DNA of 64,000 nt from Flavobacterium sp. LC2016-23 (lineage in GTDB: Bacteria > Bacteroidota > Bacteroidia > Flavobacteriales > Flavobacteriaceae), in the NCBI RefSeq assembly GCF_009674775.1, contig NZ_WKKE01000018.1:62001-126000 (forward strand). Reading direction: 5' to 3'. The translations under genes and the position numbers were made by a program. The notes below the pieces were generated by a model. It was given only the letters and a program-made list of their open reading frames with translations, searched no databases and was not told where the DNA came from. Positions 1 to 8,663 of this stretch are shown here, piece after piece. Numbering within the stretch: the stretch's first letter is position 1; every line of letters begins with the position of its first letter.

Positions 1-1158
1 CTTAGTATCGCCATTTGTTTTGCGTTCTATCATCATTTTTCTGAAGGGAAAATAACGATGAATCATTTCGTAGCTCCCTTGTTGCTCTGGATCGCCATCA
101 ATGCTTTTCTGGCCAACAGCCTCACAGGAGCCGGATTCCTGATTATTCCGGTATATTTCGGAGTTCTTCTTTTTGGAATTTTTGTCATCACACAACATTA
201 CAGTTTAGGACTGAATTTATTATTTTCTATTCCGGCCTTAGCCATTGTGGCGCCTTTTATAATAATGTTTCCGGTAGGTTTAGGATTAAAAATACTATAC
301 GGAAGTGCTGTGCTCACCGTTTTATTATTTGGATTATTACTCCCGATATTTGGTGCTTTTTCGAAAAAAGGAATCTGGACGATGCTCTTTTTTGGAATAT
401 CCATTGGCTTTTTCGTTTACGCAGGGATTCACTCGGATTATGAAAAAGGGAAAGCAAAATCAAATAGTTTATTGTATGTTTATAACGCCAACACCAATTC
501 GGCCCTATGGACGACTTATGATGTCAACTTAGACGACTGGACCAAAAGCTATCTGGGAGAGACCAATCAAAAAGCAGTGGGTTTAAATTCACTTCCGATT
601 ACCAGCAAATACAATTCAGCATTTACCTACAGTGCCATCGCTCCAAATGTGGCAGTGCCAAAACCAACGGTAACGTTCATCAAAGACAGTGTGGTGGGCA
701 ATAACAGGTATTTAAAAATAAAAATAACGCCCAACCGAAAAGTAAACCGTTACGACATTTATGCCAACACCAAAATGACGTTTTACAACTTTAAAGCCAA
801 TGGCGTTTCGACTTCAGGACAAACCGGAAATCGTTTAGAACGTGATGACAGCAAAATTTTATGTTATTACGTGGTAGGCAACGAACCGCTTGTTTTAGAA
901 TTCTACATCAATAAATCTTCTATTTTCGATATGGATCTTATTGAAAGTTCGTTTGATTTAATGACTAATCCGTTGTTTAATATCAAACCAAGAAGTGACT
1001 GGATGATGCCGACACCTTTTGTGCTGAATGATGCTGTTTTGATTCAACAGAAAATAAAAAGATATACCGCTCCTTTGAAACCCATTGATCCTGCCCCGGT
1101 AAAAGACAGTATCATTGTTGCAAAAGACACTTTAACACCGGTAGTTAAACCTGAATAA
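1..1158 (+). CDS. M28-family (ER-metallopeptidase-like) peptidase, C-terminal part, 5' truncated
   Basis: The reading frame is open to the left edge, upstream of the first ATG at 58, so this is the tail of a longer gene. The visible part has four or five hydrophobic segments in its first ~125 residues, including one around the motif LTGAGFLIIPVYFG. A soluble, beta-rich region of ~240 residues follows, with WTTYDVNLDDWTKSYLGE and a proline-rich end. This matches the membrane plus C-terminal region of large Bacteroidota M28 aminopeptidases resembling eukaryotic ER metallopeptidase 1. The zinc-binding catalytic domain would lie off the window. Family assignment is from recall of the C-terminal motif, so it is moderate. 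The gene ends just before a strong bidirectional terminator. Confidence 0.6.
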   Translation, partial: LSIAICFAFYHHFSEGKITMNHFVAPLLLWIAINAFLANSLTGAGFLIIPVYFGVLLFGIFVITQHYSLGLNLLFSIPALAIVAPFIIMFPVGLGLKILYGSAVLTVLLFGLLLPIFGAFSKKGIWTMLFFGISIGFFVYAGIHSDYEKGKAKSNSLLYVYNANTNSALWTTYDVNLDDWTKSYLGETNQKAVGLNSLPITSKYNSAFTYSAIAPNVAVPKPTVTFIKDSVVGNNRYLKIKITPNRKVNRYDIYANTKMTFYNFKANGVSTSGQTGNRLERDDSKILCYYVVGNEPLVLEFYINKSSIFDMDLIESSFDLMTNPLFNIKPRSDWMMPTPFVLNDAVLIQQKIKRYTAPLKPIDPAPVKDSIIVAKDTLTPVVKPE

Positions 1159-1193
1159 GAACGTTTCTTCAATTATAATTAGCAAAAAAAGGC

Positions 1194-1230
1194 AAAAGGA
1201 CAAACTTTAAAAATTAAAGTTTGTCCTTTT
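1194..1230. terminator. bidirectional terminator, perfect 17-bp stem
   Basis: Arms 1194-1210 and 1214-1230 are perfectly complementary with a 3-nt AAA loop, A-rich on the left and T-rich on the right. It lies between the convergent M28 peptidase and rhodanese genes and can serve both. Confidence 0.85.
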
Positions 1231-1233
1231 TGT

Positions 1234-1629
1234 TTAACAGGCACATTCTATTTTCAGTCCTGAATTTTTACCGTTGGTCCCTTCGGTAGCATAACCGTCA
1301 AATTTCCACCACTCGATTCCACCGATCAGTTCTTTTACCTTAAAACCCAGTTTCGTCATATTCAGCGCTCCTTTTGTGGAGGCATTACAGCCAATTCCGT
1401 CGCAATAGGTGACATACAAAATTTCTTTGTCCAGATGCCTGGTACTTTCAGCATTCATTTCACGATGCGGAATATTAATTGCACCAGGAATATGCTCTGC
1501 TTCGAAACCAAATGCTTTTCGGGCATCAATTACCATAACTTTTTCACCGTTATTCAGGGCATCAAACAAATCGGAAGGATCCATTTCGAAGGCTAGTTTA
1601 TTTTCATAATGTTTAATCTGCGTTTCCAT
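1234..1629 (-). CDS. single-domain rhodanese-like protein
   Basis: A 131-residue protein with one rhodanese fold. It shows the DARKAFGFEAEHIPGAINIP segment, the active-site loop YCDGIGCNAS (candidate catalytic Cys), and the C-terminal GGIEWW motif. The family transfers sulfane sulfur or acts as a phosphatase-like or adaptor module. The loop has a second Cys and lacks the usual CxxxxR Arg, so catalysis is uncertain. It ends ECAC, giving four cysteines in all. There is no signal peptide, so it is cytoplasmic. It is divergent from a MetR-like LysR regulator 145 bp away, and such pairs usually mean the regulator controls the neighbour; this is inference. Confidence 0.85.
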   Translation of the reverse strand: METQIKHYENKLAFEMDPSDLFDALNNGEKVMVIDARKAFGFEAEHIPGAINIPHREMNAESTRHLDKEILYVTYCDGIGCNASTKGALNMTKLGFKVKELIGGIEWWKFDGYATEGTNGKNSGLKIECAC

Positions 1630-1774
1630 TTTTTCAGGTTTTAATGATTTATTTTTTCAAAAGTAGCTGAAGTACGAAGACCATAAAAACGAAAAGAATT
1701 CATCAACTTGATTACTTTTTTTCATGGAAAACCCATCTTAAAATTTTGTTCCTTTGTATACAAATTCGCTAAAA

Positions 1775-2677
1775 ATGGAAATACGTCATTTACGACTGAT
1801 CAAAGCAATTGTCGAAGAAGGAAGCATCACCAAAGCAATCGATAAACTTCATCTGACACAATCGGCACTGAGCCACCAGCTCAAGGAAGCTGAATATCAG
1901 TTGGGCACGCCCATATTTTTCAGGATGAATAAAAAACTGGTTCTAACCAAAGCCGGAGAAAAAATCTATGAGATCGCCAATGAAATCCTCGACAAACTAT
2001 CGCAAACTGAAACCCAGATCAAACAAATGGTTTTTGGCGAACACGGTGAAATCAGGATTAGTACCGAATGTTTTTCAAGTTACCACTGGCTTCCGTCGGT
2101 TTTAAAGCAATTTCATCTTTTATACCCGAATGTCGAATTGAAAATCGTGACGGAAGCAACTCATATTCCGCTCCAGAATTTACTGGCCAATACGATTGAC
2201 ATTGCGATTATTAGCGATCCCATCAAAGACAATAATATCAAATACCTGGAGCTTTTTCAGGACGAAATGGTAATGGCAGTCTCGGAAAACCATCCGTGGG
2301 CCTATAAAAAATATGTGGTTCCCGAAGATTTTGTCACTGAACATCTTTTGATTCATTCCCTTCCTATGGAAACGGTTACGATACATCAGTTTTTCCTGGC
2401 TCCGGCCAAAGTAACACCGAAAAAAATTACGCCCTTACCTCTGACAGAAGCTTCTCTCGAAATGGTCAAAGCCGATATGGGCGTCATGTCGATGGCAAAA
2501 TGGGCTTTGCTGCCCCATCTTAAGACCAGTCCGATAAAAGCCATTAAAATTGGTAAAAACGGCTTAAAGAGAAAGCATTTTATTGCGATCCGCGAAAACG
2601 AAAACTATCCGGACTATTTTCATCATTTTATTACCTTTTTACAAACCGAAATCAACCTGCAATGGAATATTCAATAA
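1775..2677 (+). CDS. LysR-family transcriptional regulator, MetR-like
   Basis: A LysR regulator of 300 residues from the ATG at 1775; an in-frame TTG at 1754 would add only seven residues and is unlikely. The N-terminal winged helix-turn-helix contains LTQSALSHQLKEAEYQLGTP. The effector domain from about residue 85 begins IRISTECFSSYHWLPSVLK. That block, with NVELKI and LLIHSLP, resembles E. coli MetR (methionine/homocysteine-responsive) much more than CysB or OxyR types. The divergent rhodanese gene fits a sulfur role. The spacer holds a short palindrome TTTTC-ATG-GAAAA at 1719-1731 that could be an operator (weak). The 3' end overlaps the next gene by 16 nt. Confidence 0.85.
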   Translation: MEIRHLRLIKAIVEEGSITKAIDKLHLTQSALSHQLKEAEYQLGTPIFFRMNKKLVLTKAGEKIYEIANEILDKLSQTETQIKQMVFGEHGEIRISTECFSSYHWLPSVLKQFHLLYPNVELKIVTEATHIPLQNLLANTIDIAIISDPIKDNNIKYLELFQDEMVMAVSENHPWAYKKYVVPEDFVTEHLLIHSLPMETVTIHQFFLAPAKVTPKKITPLPLTEASLEMVKADMGVMSMAKWALLPHLKTSPIKAIKIGKNGLKRKHFIAIRENENYPDYFHHFITFLQTEINLQWNIQ

Positions 2678-3111
2678 GGAATTGCGAACGTACAGATTTG
2701 CCCCAATTAATCGTTTTATGTCAAAAACACGCGGAATTTGAAAAAGCAGATTTTTCTCCCGAAGGAAAAGCAGAAGCATTAGAAAAAGCAATCTTCGCAG
2801 AAAACCCTAAACTTTATTGCCTCGTAGTTGCAATAAACGAAATAATCATTGGTTACGTTTCGTATACTTTTGATTATTCAACCTGGGATGCCGCAGATTT
2901 TATCTATATGGATTGTCTGTTTCTGGAAGAACAAGCCAGAAGCTTTGGAATCGGGCAAGTTTTAATTGAAAAGCTGCAACAAATCGGAAAAGAGAAAAAC
3001 TGCACCAATATACAATGGCAAACACCACAATTTAACGAAAGAGCCATTAAATTCTATCACAGAATCGGCGGAAAAGGAAAAGACAAAGTTCGTTTTACCT
3101 TAAATTTGTAG
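2662..3111 (+). CDS. GNAT-family N-acetyltransferase (diamine/thialysine acetyltransferase-like)
   Basis: A 149-residue protein with a complete GNAT fold. An N-terminal IRNCERTDLPQLIVLCQ segment is followed by beta strands around YMDCLFLEEQARSFGIGQVL, where the acetyl-CoA pyrophosphate loop RSFGIGQ is seen, and then NERAIKFYHRIGG. The layout resembles small acetyltransferases of the SSAT/thialysine group. The substrate is unknown. The start lies inside the last codons of the upstream regulator, so the two genes are translationally coupled. Confidence 0.8.
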   Translation: MEYSIRNCERTDLPQLIVLCQKHAEFEKADFSPEGKAEALEKAIFAENPKLYCLVVAINEIIIGYVSYTFDYSTWDAADFIYMDCLFLEEQARSFGIGQVLIEKLQQIGKEKNCTNIQWQTPQFNERAIKFYHRIGGKGKDKVRFTLNL

Positions 3112-3165
3112 AAATTTAATTTCGCAAAGAAAAGAGACAAGAAGAAAAGACTGCTTTCAGTTTAG

Positions 3166-3205
3166 CTTTTCCTCTGCCCCTCTGAACCTTTGCCCCTTTG
3201 TACCT
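3166..3205. repeat. word-repeat tract (CCTTTGYMCC family)
   Basis: Repeated degenerate words of the type CCTCTG-CCC, CTGAACCTTTGCCC and CTTTGTACCTC run directly into the start of the next gene. They are the complement of the 'RAGGTNCAAAG' words seen at 5417-5480 and 31,380-31,518. Confidence 0.55.
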
Positions 3206-3214
3206 CAAAAAAAA

Positions 3215-4030
3215 ATGACACAAATTAGTATTTTAGGCTGCGGCTGGCTGGGTTTGCCCCTGGCGAAAAAATTAATCGAAAAAGGACATTCGGTTAACGG
3301 ATCCACCACTTCAGAAAACAAGCTTTCCATCCTGACAGAAAGCGGGATAAATCCTTTTTTAGTGACACTCGAAAGCGAAAGCATTTCTGAAAGTATCACT
3401 GGTTTTTTAGCCAAAAGCGAAATGCTGATTATAGACATTCCGCCAAAATTGCGCGGAAACAATGCAGATACGGAAAAGAAAGTTTTTGTCGCCAAAATCA
3501 AAAACCTGATTCCGTTTATCGAACAATCTACCGTAAAAAAGGTACTTTTTGTGAGTTCCACTTCGGTTTATGGCAATGAAAATGAAATCGTCACGGAACA
3601 AACTACCCCAAATCCCGATACCGAAAGCGGCAAACAATTGCTTTTGGCGGAAGCGCTTTTACAACACAATCAGGACTTCGAAACTACCATTATCCGCTTT
3701 GGAGGCTTAATCGGTGAGGATCGTCATCCTGTGAAAAGTTTATCGGGAAAAGAAAATCTTGAAAATCCGGACGCTCCTGTCAATTTAATTCATCAAACGG
3801 ATTGTATTTGTTTGATTTACGAAATCATCCGTCAGTCAAAATGGGGAGAAGTTTTTAATGCTGTGGCGCCCTTCCATCCTAGCCGTGAAATTTATTATAC
3901 CGGAAAAGCAATCGCTTTAAACCTGCCTTTACCCAAGTTCAGCCCGGAGCAATCTCAGATTAAAAAGACCATTTCAGGCGAAAAAATTGAAACCAGTTTA
4001 ACATATCAATTTGATCTGAAAAATTATTAG
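3215..4030 (+). CDS. NAD(P)-binding SDR-family protein (YeeZ-like epimerase/dehydratase fold)
   Basis: A 271-residue Rossmann protein. The N-terminal nucleotide-binding motif is GCGWLGLPLAKKLIEKGH (GxGxxG type), and a later VSSTSVYGNE block carries the Tyr typical of extended SDRs. The length and the G-C-G-W-L-G signature match the YeeZ group of NAD-dependent epimerase-like proteins, whose substrate is not defined. No transmembrane segment or signal peptide is seen. It starts 104 bp after the GNAT gene and may have its own promoter. Confidence 0.75.
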   Translation: MTQISILGCGWLGLPLAKKLIEKGHSVNGSTTSENKLSILTESGINPFLVTLESESISESITGFLAKSEMLIIDIPPKLRGNNADTEKKVFVAKIKNLIPFIEQSTVKKVLFVSSTSVYGNENEIVTEQTTPNPDTESGKQLLLAEALLQHNQDFETTIIRFGGLIGEDRHPVKSLSGKENLENPDAPVNLIHQTDCICLIYEIIRQSKWGEVFNAVAPFHPSREIYYTGKAIALNLPLPKFSPEQSQIKKTISGEKIETSLTYQFDLKNY

Positions 4031-4098
4031 CCTCACTTATAGGATTCAAAACAAAAACTTTGCGAACTTTGTGAAAGCCTTTATGCTTTTACTCTAAA

Positions 4099-4572
4099 AT
4101 GGAACAGACAGCTTACATCGAATCTCCGCTCGGAATCACAACTATCATTGGTGATGTAAATGGCGTATCGGTTATTTCGGTCACAAAAGAAGGCGAACTT
4201 TCTGCTGAAATTCCGGAAGTGCTGCAAGAGGCCGTTCGGCAGTTACAGGAATATTTTGAAGGCAAAAGAACTGATTTTACTTTCAAACTAAATCCAAAAG
4301 GAACGGAATTCCAGCAAAAAGTATGGAAATCACTGCTCGAAATTCCATACGGAAAAACAGTCAGTTACATGGACCAGACCAAAAAGCTTGGTGATATTAA
4401 AGCGATTCGTGCCGTTGCGTCGGCAAATGGTAAAAATCCGCTTTGGATTGTAGTGCCGTGCCACAGGGTCATTGGCACCAATGGTTCGCTCACGGGTTAT
4501 GCCGGAGGAATATGGCGTAAAAAATGGCTTTTGGAACATGAAAACCCAACCCAGCAACAAAGTCTGTTTTAA
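4099..4572 (+). CDS. ogt: methylated-DNA--protein-cysteine methyltransferase
   Basis: A 157-residue O6-alkylguanine-DNA alkyltransferase. It contains the acceptor site VPCHRVIG with the reactive Cys, the preceding helix-turn-helix (GKTVSYMDQTKKLG, AVASANGKNP) and the downstream YAGGIWRKKWLLEHE. It removes alkyl groups from O6-guanine or O4-thymine by suicide transfer. There is no N-terminal Ada domain, so it is an Ogt-type single protein. It is followed by two more nucleic-acid genes (exonuclease, AlkZ-like), forming a repair-flavoured neighbourhood. Confidence 0.92.
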   Translation: MEQTAYIESPLGITTIIGDVNGVSVISVTKEGELSAEIPEVLQEAVRQLQEYFEGKRTDFTFKLNPKGTEFQQKVWKSLLEIPYGKTVSYMDQTKKLGDIKAIRAVASANGKNPLWIVVPCHRVIGTNGSLTGYAGGIWRKKWLLEHENPTQQQSLF

Positions 4573-4688
4573 AAATATTATTTCATAAATTAGCCGAAAT
4601 GATTTAAATTGTACTATATTTCCTTCTTTTTAAATCAAATTTATGTATCTTCATAAAAATAAATTAGTGGAATTAGTGGTTAAAAATT

Positions 4689-5402
4689 ATGATTGAAAAA
4701 ATAAACCTCAACAATATTTTATTTCTGGATATAGAAACGGTTCCGGAAGAAGAGCATTTCAATTCGCTTGATGCCGAAATGCAATCTCTTTGGGATCATA
4801 AAACCCAATATCAGCGAAAAGAGGAATTCACTCCGGAAGAATTTTACGACCGCGCCGGCATCTGGGCGGAGTTTGGTAAAATCGTCTGCATTTCCGTGGG
4901 TTATTTCACCATCAAAGGCGATATCCGGAATTTCAGGGTCACTTCTTTTTTCGGGGAAGAAAAAAAGATTCTTCATGATTTCAATAATCTGCTGAACAAT
5001 CACTTCAATCAGCCTCAGCATTTGCTGTGCGGTCATAATGCCAAAGAGTTTGATCTCCCATTTATAGCGCGGCGCATGATTATCAATCAGATTGCGATTC
5101 CGAACAAGCTTAATTTATTTGGAAAAAAGCCCTGGGAAGTTCCCCATCTGGACACCCTGGAATTATGGAAGTTTGGTGATTACAAGCATTTTACTTCTTT
5201 AAAACTATTAACCAAAATACTGGGGATTCCTTCGCCAAAAGGTGATATCGACGGCAGTCAGGTGGCTCATGTATTTTACGTAGAAAAAGACATTGACCGG
5301 ATTGTGACCTATTGCGAAAAAGATACCATAGCCGTTGCTCAGATTTTCCTGCGCTTACTTCGTGAAGATTTATTGATTGACGATGAAATTATTCATGTTT
5401 AG
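4689..5402 (+). CDS. predicted 3'-5' exonuclease (DNA polymerase B-like exonuclease family)
   Basis: A 237-residue RNase H-fold exonuclease. The Exo I motif is FLDIETVPEE (Asp-Glu metal ligands). Exo II is around CGHNAKEFDLPFI, and Exo III around IVTYCEKDTIAVAQIFLRLL with the terminal Asp. This is the stand-alone family related to PolB proofreading domains (DNA_pol_B_exo2 type). A DNA-repair or nucleic-acid-processing role is inferred from the neighbours. No polymerase domain is attached. Confidence 0.85.
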   Translation: MIEKINLNNILFLDIETVPEEEHFNSLDAEMQSLWDHKTQYQRKEEFTPEEFYDRAGIWAEFGKIVCISVGYFTIKGDIRNFRVTSFFGEEKKILHDFNNLLNNHFNQPQHLLCGHNAKEFDLPFIARRMIINQIAIPNKLNLFGKKPWEVPHLDTLELWKFGDYKHFTSLKLLTKILGIPSPKGDIDGSQVAHVFYVEKDIDRIVTYCEKDTIAVAQIFLRLLREDLLIDDEIIHV

Positions 5403-5416
5403 TTCTTTTTTAGTTT

Positions 5417-5480
5417 CTAAGGTGCTGAGGTGCTAAGATTCTAAGGGACAAAGGTGCAGAGTTGTAAAGGGACAAAGCTT
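5417..5480. repeat. word-repeat tract (RAGGTGCTRAG / GGGACAAAGG)
   Basis: Degenerate ~9-bp words such as AAGGTGCTGAGGTGCTAAG, ATTCTAAGGGACAAAGG and TAAAGGGACAAAG run in tandem in the spacer before the next gene. The same word family recurs at 31,380, 40,271 and 41,660. Confidence 0.6.
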
Positions 5481-5513
5481 AAATGAACTTCAATAACTTA
5501 TATGGTTTAAAAA

Positions 5514-6590
5514 ATGACACATCAGGAAATATCCCATTACAGGCTTGCTTCGCAAAAGCTTTTAGAAACAAGCGCAAATACTCCGCAACAAATTGTGCAT
5601 CATCTGGGTGCTATGCAGGCGCAGGATTATGCCATGGCGAAATGGGCCATAGGTTCGCGATGTGATGCTACTGAAAAACAAATCGAAGAAGCCATTAATT
5701 CCGGTAAAATCATCCGGACACACATTCTCAGGCCAACCTGGCATTTTGTTTCTGCCGATGATATCTACTGGATGCTGAACGTTTCGGGACCACAAGTCAA
5801 ACGTATTATTCTTGCGGAAACCAAAAAGCACGGTTATGGTGAAAAAGAGTTCGACAAGATTAATTCGGCTATCGAAAAATTACTGGCCGGAAACAATCAC
5901 TTAACGCGGGATGAAATTATGCAGGAACTTGATCTTAAAAAGGTTTCCGGTGACTATTATTTAAGCGGTGTCCTCATCATGATGTATGCAGAATTAGAAG
6001 GCTTGGTCTGCAACGGAAAAATGAAAGGAAAACAAATGACGTATGCTTTACTGAGTGAGAAAGCCCCAAAACCGACAACAAAATTGACGAAAGAGGAAGG
6101 TCTGGCAAAATTAGCGAAACGTTATTTTGAAAGTCACGGTCCGGCAACACTGCCAGATTTTTCCTGGTGGTCCGGTTTTCCACAGACAACCTGTAAACTG
6201 GCACTCAACTCCATTGCATCAGAATTAAACTCAGTTGAAATTGATCATCAGACGTACTGGTTTGGAACTCATCTTTCTCTTAAAAGCAGCTTCAGCGAAA
6301 GTGTACACTTTCTACCCGCTTTTGATGAAATCCTGATTTCCTATAAGACCCGTCAAGCTTCGATTTTACCGGAACATCAGTCGAAAGCTTTTACGAATAA
6401 CGGAATTTTTAAACCGGTCATTCTGGAAAACAGCAAAGCCATCGGAACCTGGAAAAGAACAATCAAAAAAGACCATGCAAAAATAGAAACACAGTTCTTT
6501 AACGAAACCGAAAATCATAAAAAAGCCATTTTATGGGAAGGCCTTAGCGCTTTCGAAAAGTATCTGGAAACCAAAATCATTATTGAATAA
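5514..6590 (+). CDS. winged-helix DNA-binding protein of the AlkZ/YcaQ (HTH_42) glycosylase family
   Basis: A 358-residue protein with the tandem winged-helix architecture of the AlkZ superfamily. Recognisable blocks are HHLGAMQAQDYAMAKWAIG, which holds the Q-x-Q catalytic signature, and RPTWHFVSADDI. Later come a GPATLPDFSWWSG helix and LPAFDEILISYKTR. AlkZ enzymes are DNA glycosylases that unhook interstrand crosslinks or excise alkylated bases. This one is closer to the AlkZ-like (AZL) group, whose substrates differ. It sits after ogt and the exonuclease on the same strand. Glycosylase activity is inference from the QxQ motif. Confidence 0.75.
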   Translation: MTHQEISHYRLASQKLLETSANTPQQIVHHLGAMQAQDYAMAKWAIGSRCDATEKQIEEAINSGKIIRTHILRPTWHFVSADDIYWMLNVSGPQVKRIILAETKKHGYGEKEFDKINSAIEKLLAGNNHLTRDEIMQELDLKKVSGDYYLSGVLIMMYAELEGLVCNGKMKGKQMTYALLSEKAPKPTTKLTKEEGLAKLAKRYFESHGPATLPDFSWWSGFPQTTCKLALNSIASELNSVEIDHQTYWFGTHLSLKSSFSESVHFLPAFDEILISYKTRQASILPEHQSKAFTNNGIFKPVILENSKAIGTWKRTIKKDHAKIETQFFNETENHKKAILWEGLSAFEKYLETKIIIE

Positions 6591-6652
6591 ATTGAATTTT
6601 CAGTAAAAGATTAGCGTTTCTGAGAAATACTTCGTGTTTCAGCACTAAAATC

Positions 6653-6685
6653 TTTGCGCATATTATGGCTAAATAATTACATTTA
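6653..6685 (+). promoter_or_regulatory. candidate Bacteroidota promoter for the SpmA-SpmB gene
   Basis: TTTG at 6653-6656, a 21-nt spacer, then TACATTTA at 6678-6685, close to the TTTG/TAnnTTTG consensus, 16 bp before the ATG. Confidence 0.4.
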
Positions 6686-6700
6686 CAAAAAAATATAATT

Positions 6701-8140
6701 ATGGTATTAAGTAGATTTTGGTTAGCTATATTTATTTCGTCGATTGCCTTTATTGTAATCAGTTTGTTTACCTCCAATACGTATACTATTGATTATGTTC
6801 TGAATGGTAAAAAAGACGATCCGATTCTGGTTTCAGAAAAATACGCCGAACAACTTCCTGCTTTTATCAAAGACAGCATTAAAAAAGCACCGGATCAAAC
6901 GATCATTATCAACCGCGATACGCTAAATGCCGACACCACTTATGTTTATAAAAACAAAACCGTAAAAATCTACAGCGGTCTTCAAAAATCGGATGGTTTA
7001 TTACCCACCTGTAAAAGCACTTTGGTCGATTTAATTCTGCCGCTTATTGCCTATCTGGCTTTCTTTTGCGGGTTAATGGAACTTTTAATCATTTCCGGAG
7101 CTTCGGGAAAACTGGCCAAAGCACTGAGTCCGGTGTTTGTAAAAGTATTTCCGAGTATTCCTAAAAACCACCCGTCGATATCCTATATGACGTTGAACTT
7201 TGCCGCAAATTTCTTAGGATTAGATTCTGCTGCGACTCCGTTTGGTTTGAAAGCCATGGAAAGTCTACAGGAAATCAACCCCGACAAAGACAGGGCCAGT
7301 GATGCGCAGATCATGTTTATGTGTTTACATGCTTCAGGCCTTACCTTAATCGCCACTTCAATTATTGGTTATCGTGCTGCTGCCAACGCCAGCAATCCGG
7401 CAGATGTAATGCTGCCGTGTATTATTACTTCGTTTATTGGTACCATTGCCGCTTTCTTAATTGTGGGAATCAGACAGAAAATTAATTTCAAAAGTGCTTC
7501 GCTGGTTATTGCCTTAATGGTATTAATCGCGGCTATTGTTGGATTACTGATGTACGTGAATCATTTGGATTTAATTGGGAAAAACTATTTTACTTCTAAT
7601 CTTTCCGGTTTGATCTTATTCGCGATCATTGCTTTTACATTAATCTTTTCATGGCGTCATGAAAAGAAATTTACCGAGGCCAGTACTACCGTTTTTGATG
7701 CGTTTGTGGTAGGTGCGAATAACGGAGTGAAAACCGGAGTTACGATTTTCCCTTATGTTTTGGGAATGCTGGTGGCTATTTCCTTATTCAGAAACAGCGG
7801 TTTGTTTGAAATTATCAGTGATGGAATTGCTTTTGTATTCTCGAATATGGGTGTCAACAAACAAATTACGGATGCTTTGCCGGTCGCCATGCTTCGCCCT
7901 TTTAGTTCTGCAGGATCGAGAGGATTTTTAATTGACTCTATGAATACATTTGGGGCAGATTCCCTAACGGGTAGATTGAGCAGCATTTTTCAATGTAGCG
8001 CCGAAAGTACTTTTTATGTCATTGCCGTTTATTTTGGTTCAGTAAATATTAAAAACACTCGTTATGCTTTGGGCACCATGCTTTTGGTAGACGTAATTTG
8101 TGTGATTACTGCCATTTTTGTGGCCAGCTGGTTTTTCTAA
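6701..8140 (+). CDS. fused SpmA-SpmB nucleoside-recognition (Gate) membrane protein
   Basis: A 479-residue multi-spanning inner-membrane protein. After an N-terminal anchor and a ~75-residue extracytoplasmic insert, it contains an SpmA-like half with the diagnostic NFAANFLGLDSAATPFGLKA. This is followed by an SpmB-like half with GANNGVKTGVTIFPYVLGML and RPFSSAGSRGF. In Bacillus these are two proteins (spore maturation A and B). Fused forms occur in non-sporulating Bacteroidota. The Gate-domain family suggests transport of a small molecule or nucleoside-like ligand, but the substrate is not known. Confidence 0.85.
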   Translation: MVLSRFWLAIFISSIAFIVISLFTSNTYTIDYVLNGKKDDPILVSEKYAEQLPAFIKDSIKKAPDQTIIINRDTLNADTTYVYKNKTVKIYSGLQKSDGLLPTCKSTLVDLILPLIAYLAFFCGLMELLIISGASGKLAKALSPVFVKVFPSIPKNHPSISYMTLNFAANFLGLDSAATPFGLKAMESLQEINPDKDRASDAQIMFMCLHASGLTLIATSIIGYRAAANASNPADVMLPCIITSFIGTIAAFLIVGIRQKINFKSASLVIALMVLIAAIVGLLMYVNHLDLIGKNYFTSNLSGLILFAIIAFTLIFSWRHEKKFTEASTTVFDAFVVGANNGVKTGVTIFPYVLGMLVAISLFRNSGLFEIISDGIAFVFSNMGVNKQITDALPVAMLRPFSSAGSRGFLIDSMNTFGADSLTGRLSSIFQCSAESTFYVIAVYFGSVNIKNTRYALGTMLLVDVICVITAIFVASWFF

Positions 8141-8190
8141 ACATCATATCCTGAACTAATTCAAACCTTTTAAAAACAATATAACCCAAA

Positions 8191-8661
8191 ATGAAATATT
8201 CTTTATTTGCTCTAATCCTTACCCTTTTTGTTTCTTGTGTTAGTAACGAAATTGACGATAAACCAATAGTTCCGATTGATTATACCGAAAAAAATGAAGC
8301 CGAAATACTAAAGTATCTGGCTGACAATAATCTGACTGCCCAAAAAACCGCTACCGGTTTGTATTATATCATTACTGAGCCCGGAACAGGCAAACAACCA
8401 ACAGCAACTTCAACGGTCACCGTTGTTTACAAAGGCTATTATACAACCAAAAAAGGTTTTGACCAGAGCCCTGATACCGGCACTACATTTGGCTTACAAC
8501 AAGTAATACAAGGATGGACGGAAGGAATTCCTTTCTTTAAGGAAGGCGGAAAGGGTGTTCTGATCGTACCGGCCCGTTTAGGATACGGCAGCTTTGATTA
8601 TGGAGGCATCCCGGGTGGTTCTGTACTTGTTTTTGACATTAACCTGATTAGTGTTAAATAG
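8191..8661 (+). CDS. FKBP-type peptidyl-prolyl isomerase lipoprotein
   Basis: A 156-residue exported protein. The signal peptide ends in a lipobox with Cys in FVSCVSNE. The FKBP domain occupies residues ~60-156 with TVVYKGYYTTKKGFDQS, QVIQGWTEGIPFFKEGG and VPARLGYG. It catalyses proline isomerisation during folding of envelope proteins. It lies 2 nt upstream of another lipoprotein gene, so the two are probably co-transcribed. Confidence 0.88.
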   Translation: MKYSLFALILTLFVSCVSNEIDDKPIVPIDYTEKNEAEILKYLADNNLTAQKTATGLYYIITEPGTGKQPTATSTVTVVYKGYYTTKKGFDQSPDTGTTFGLQQVIQGWTEGIPFFKEGGKGVLIVPARLGYGSFDYGGIPGGSVLVFDINLISVK

Positions 8662-8663
8662 TC

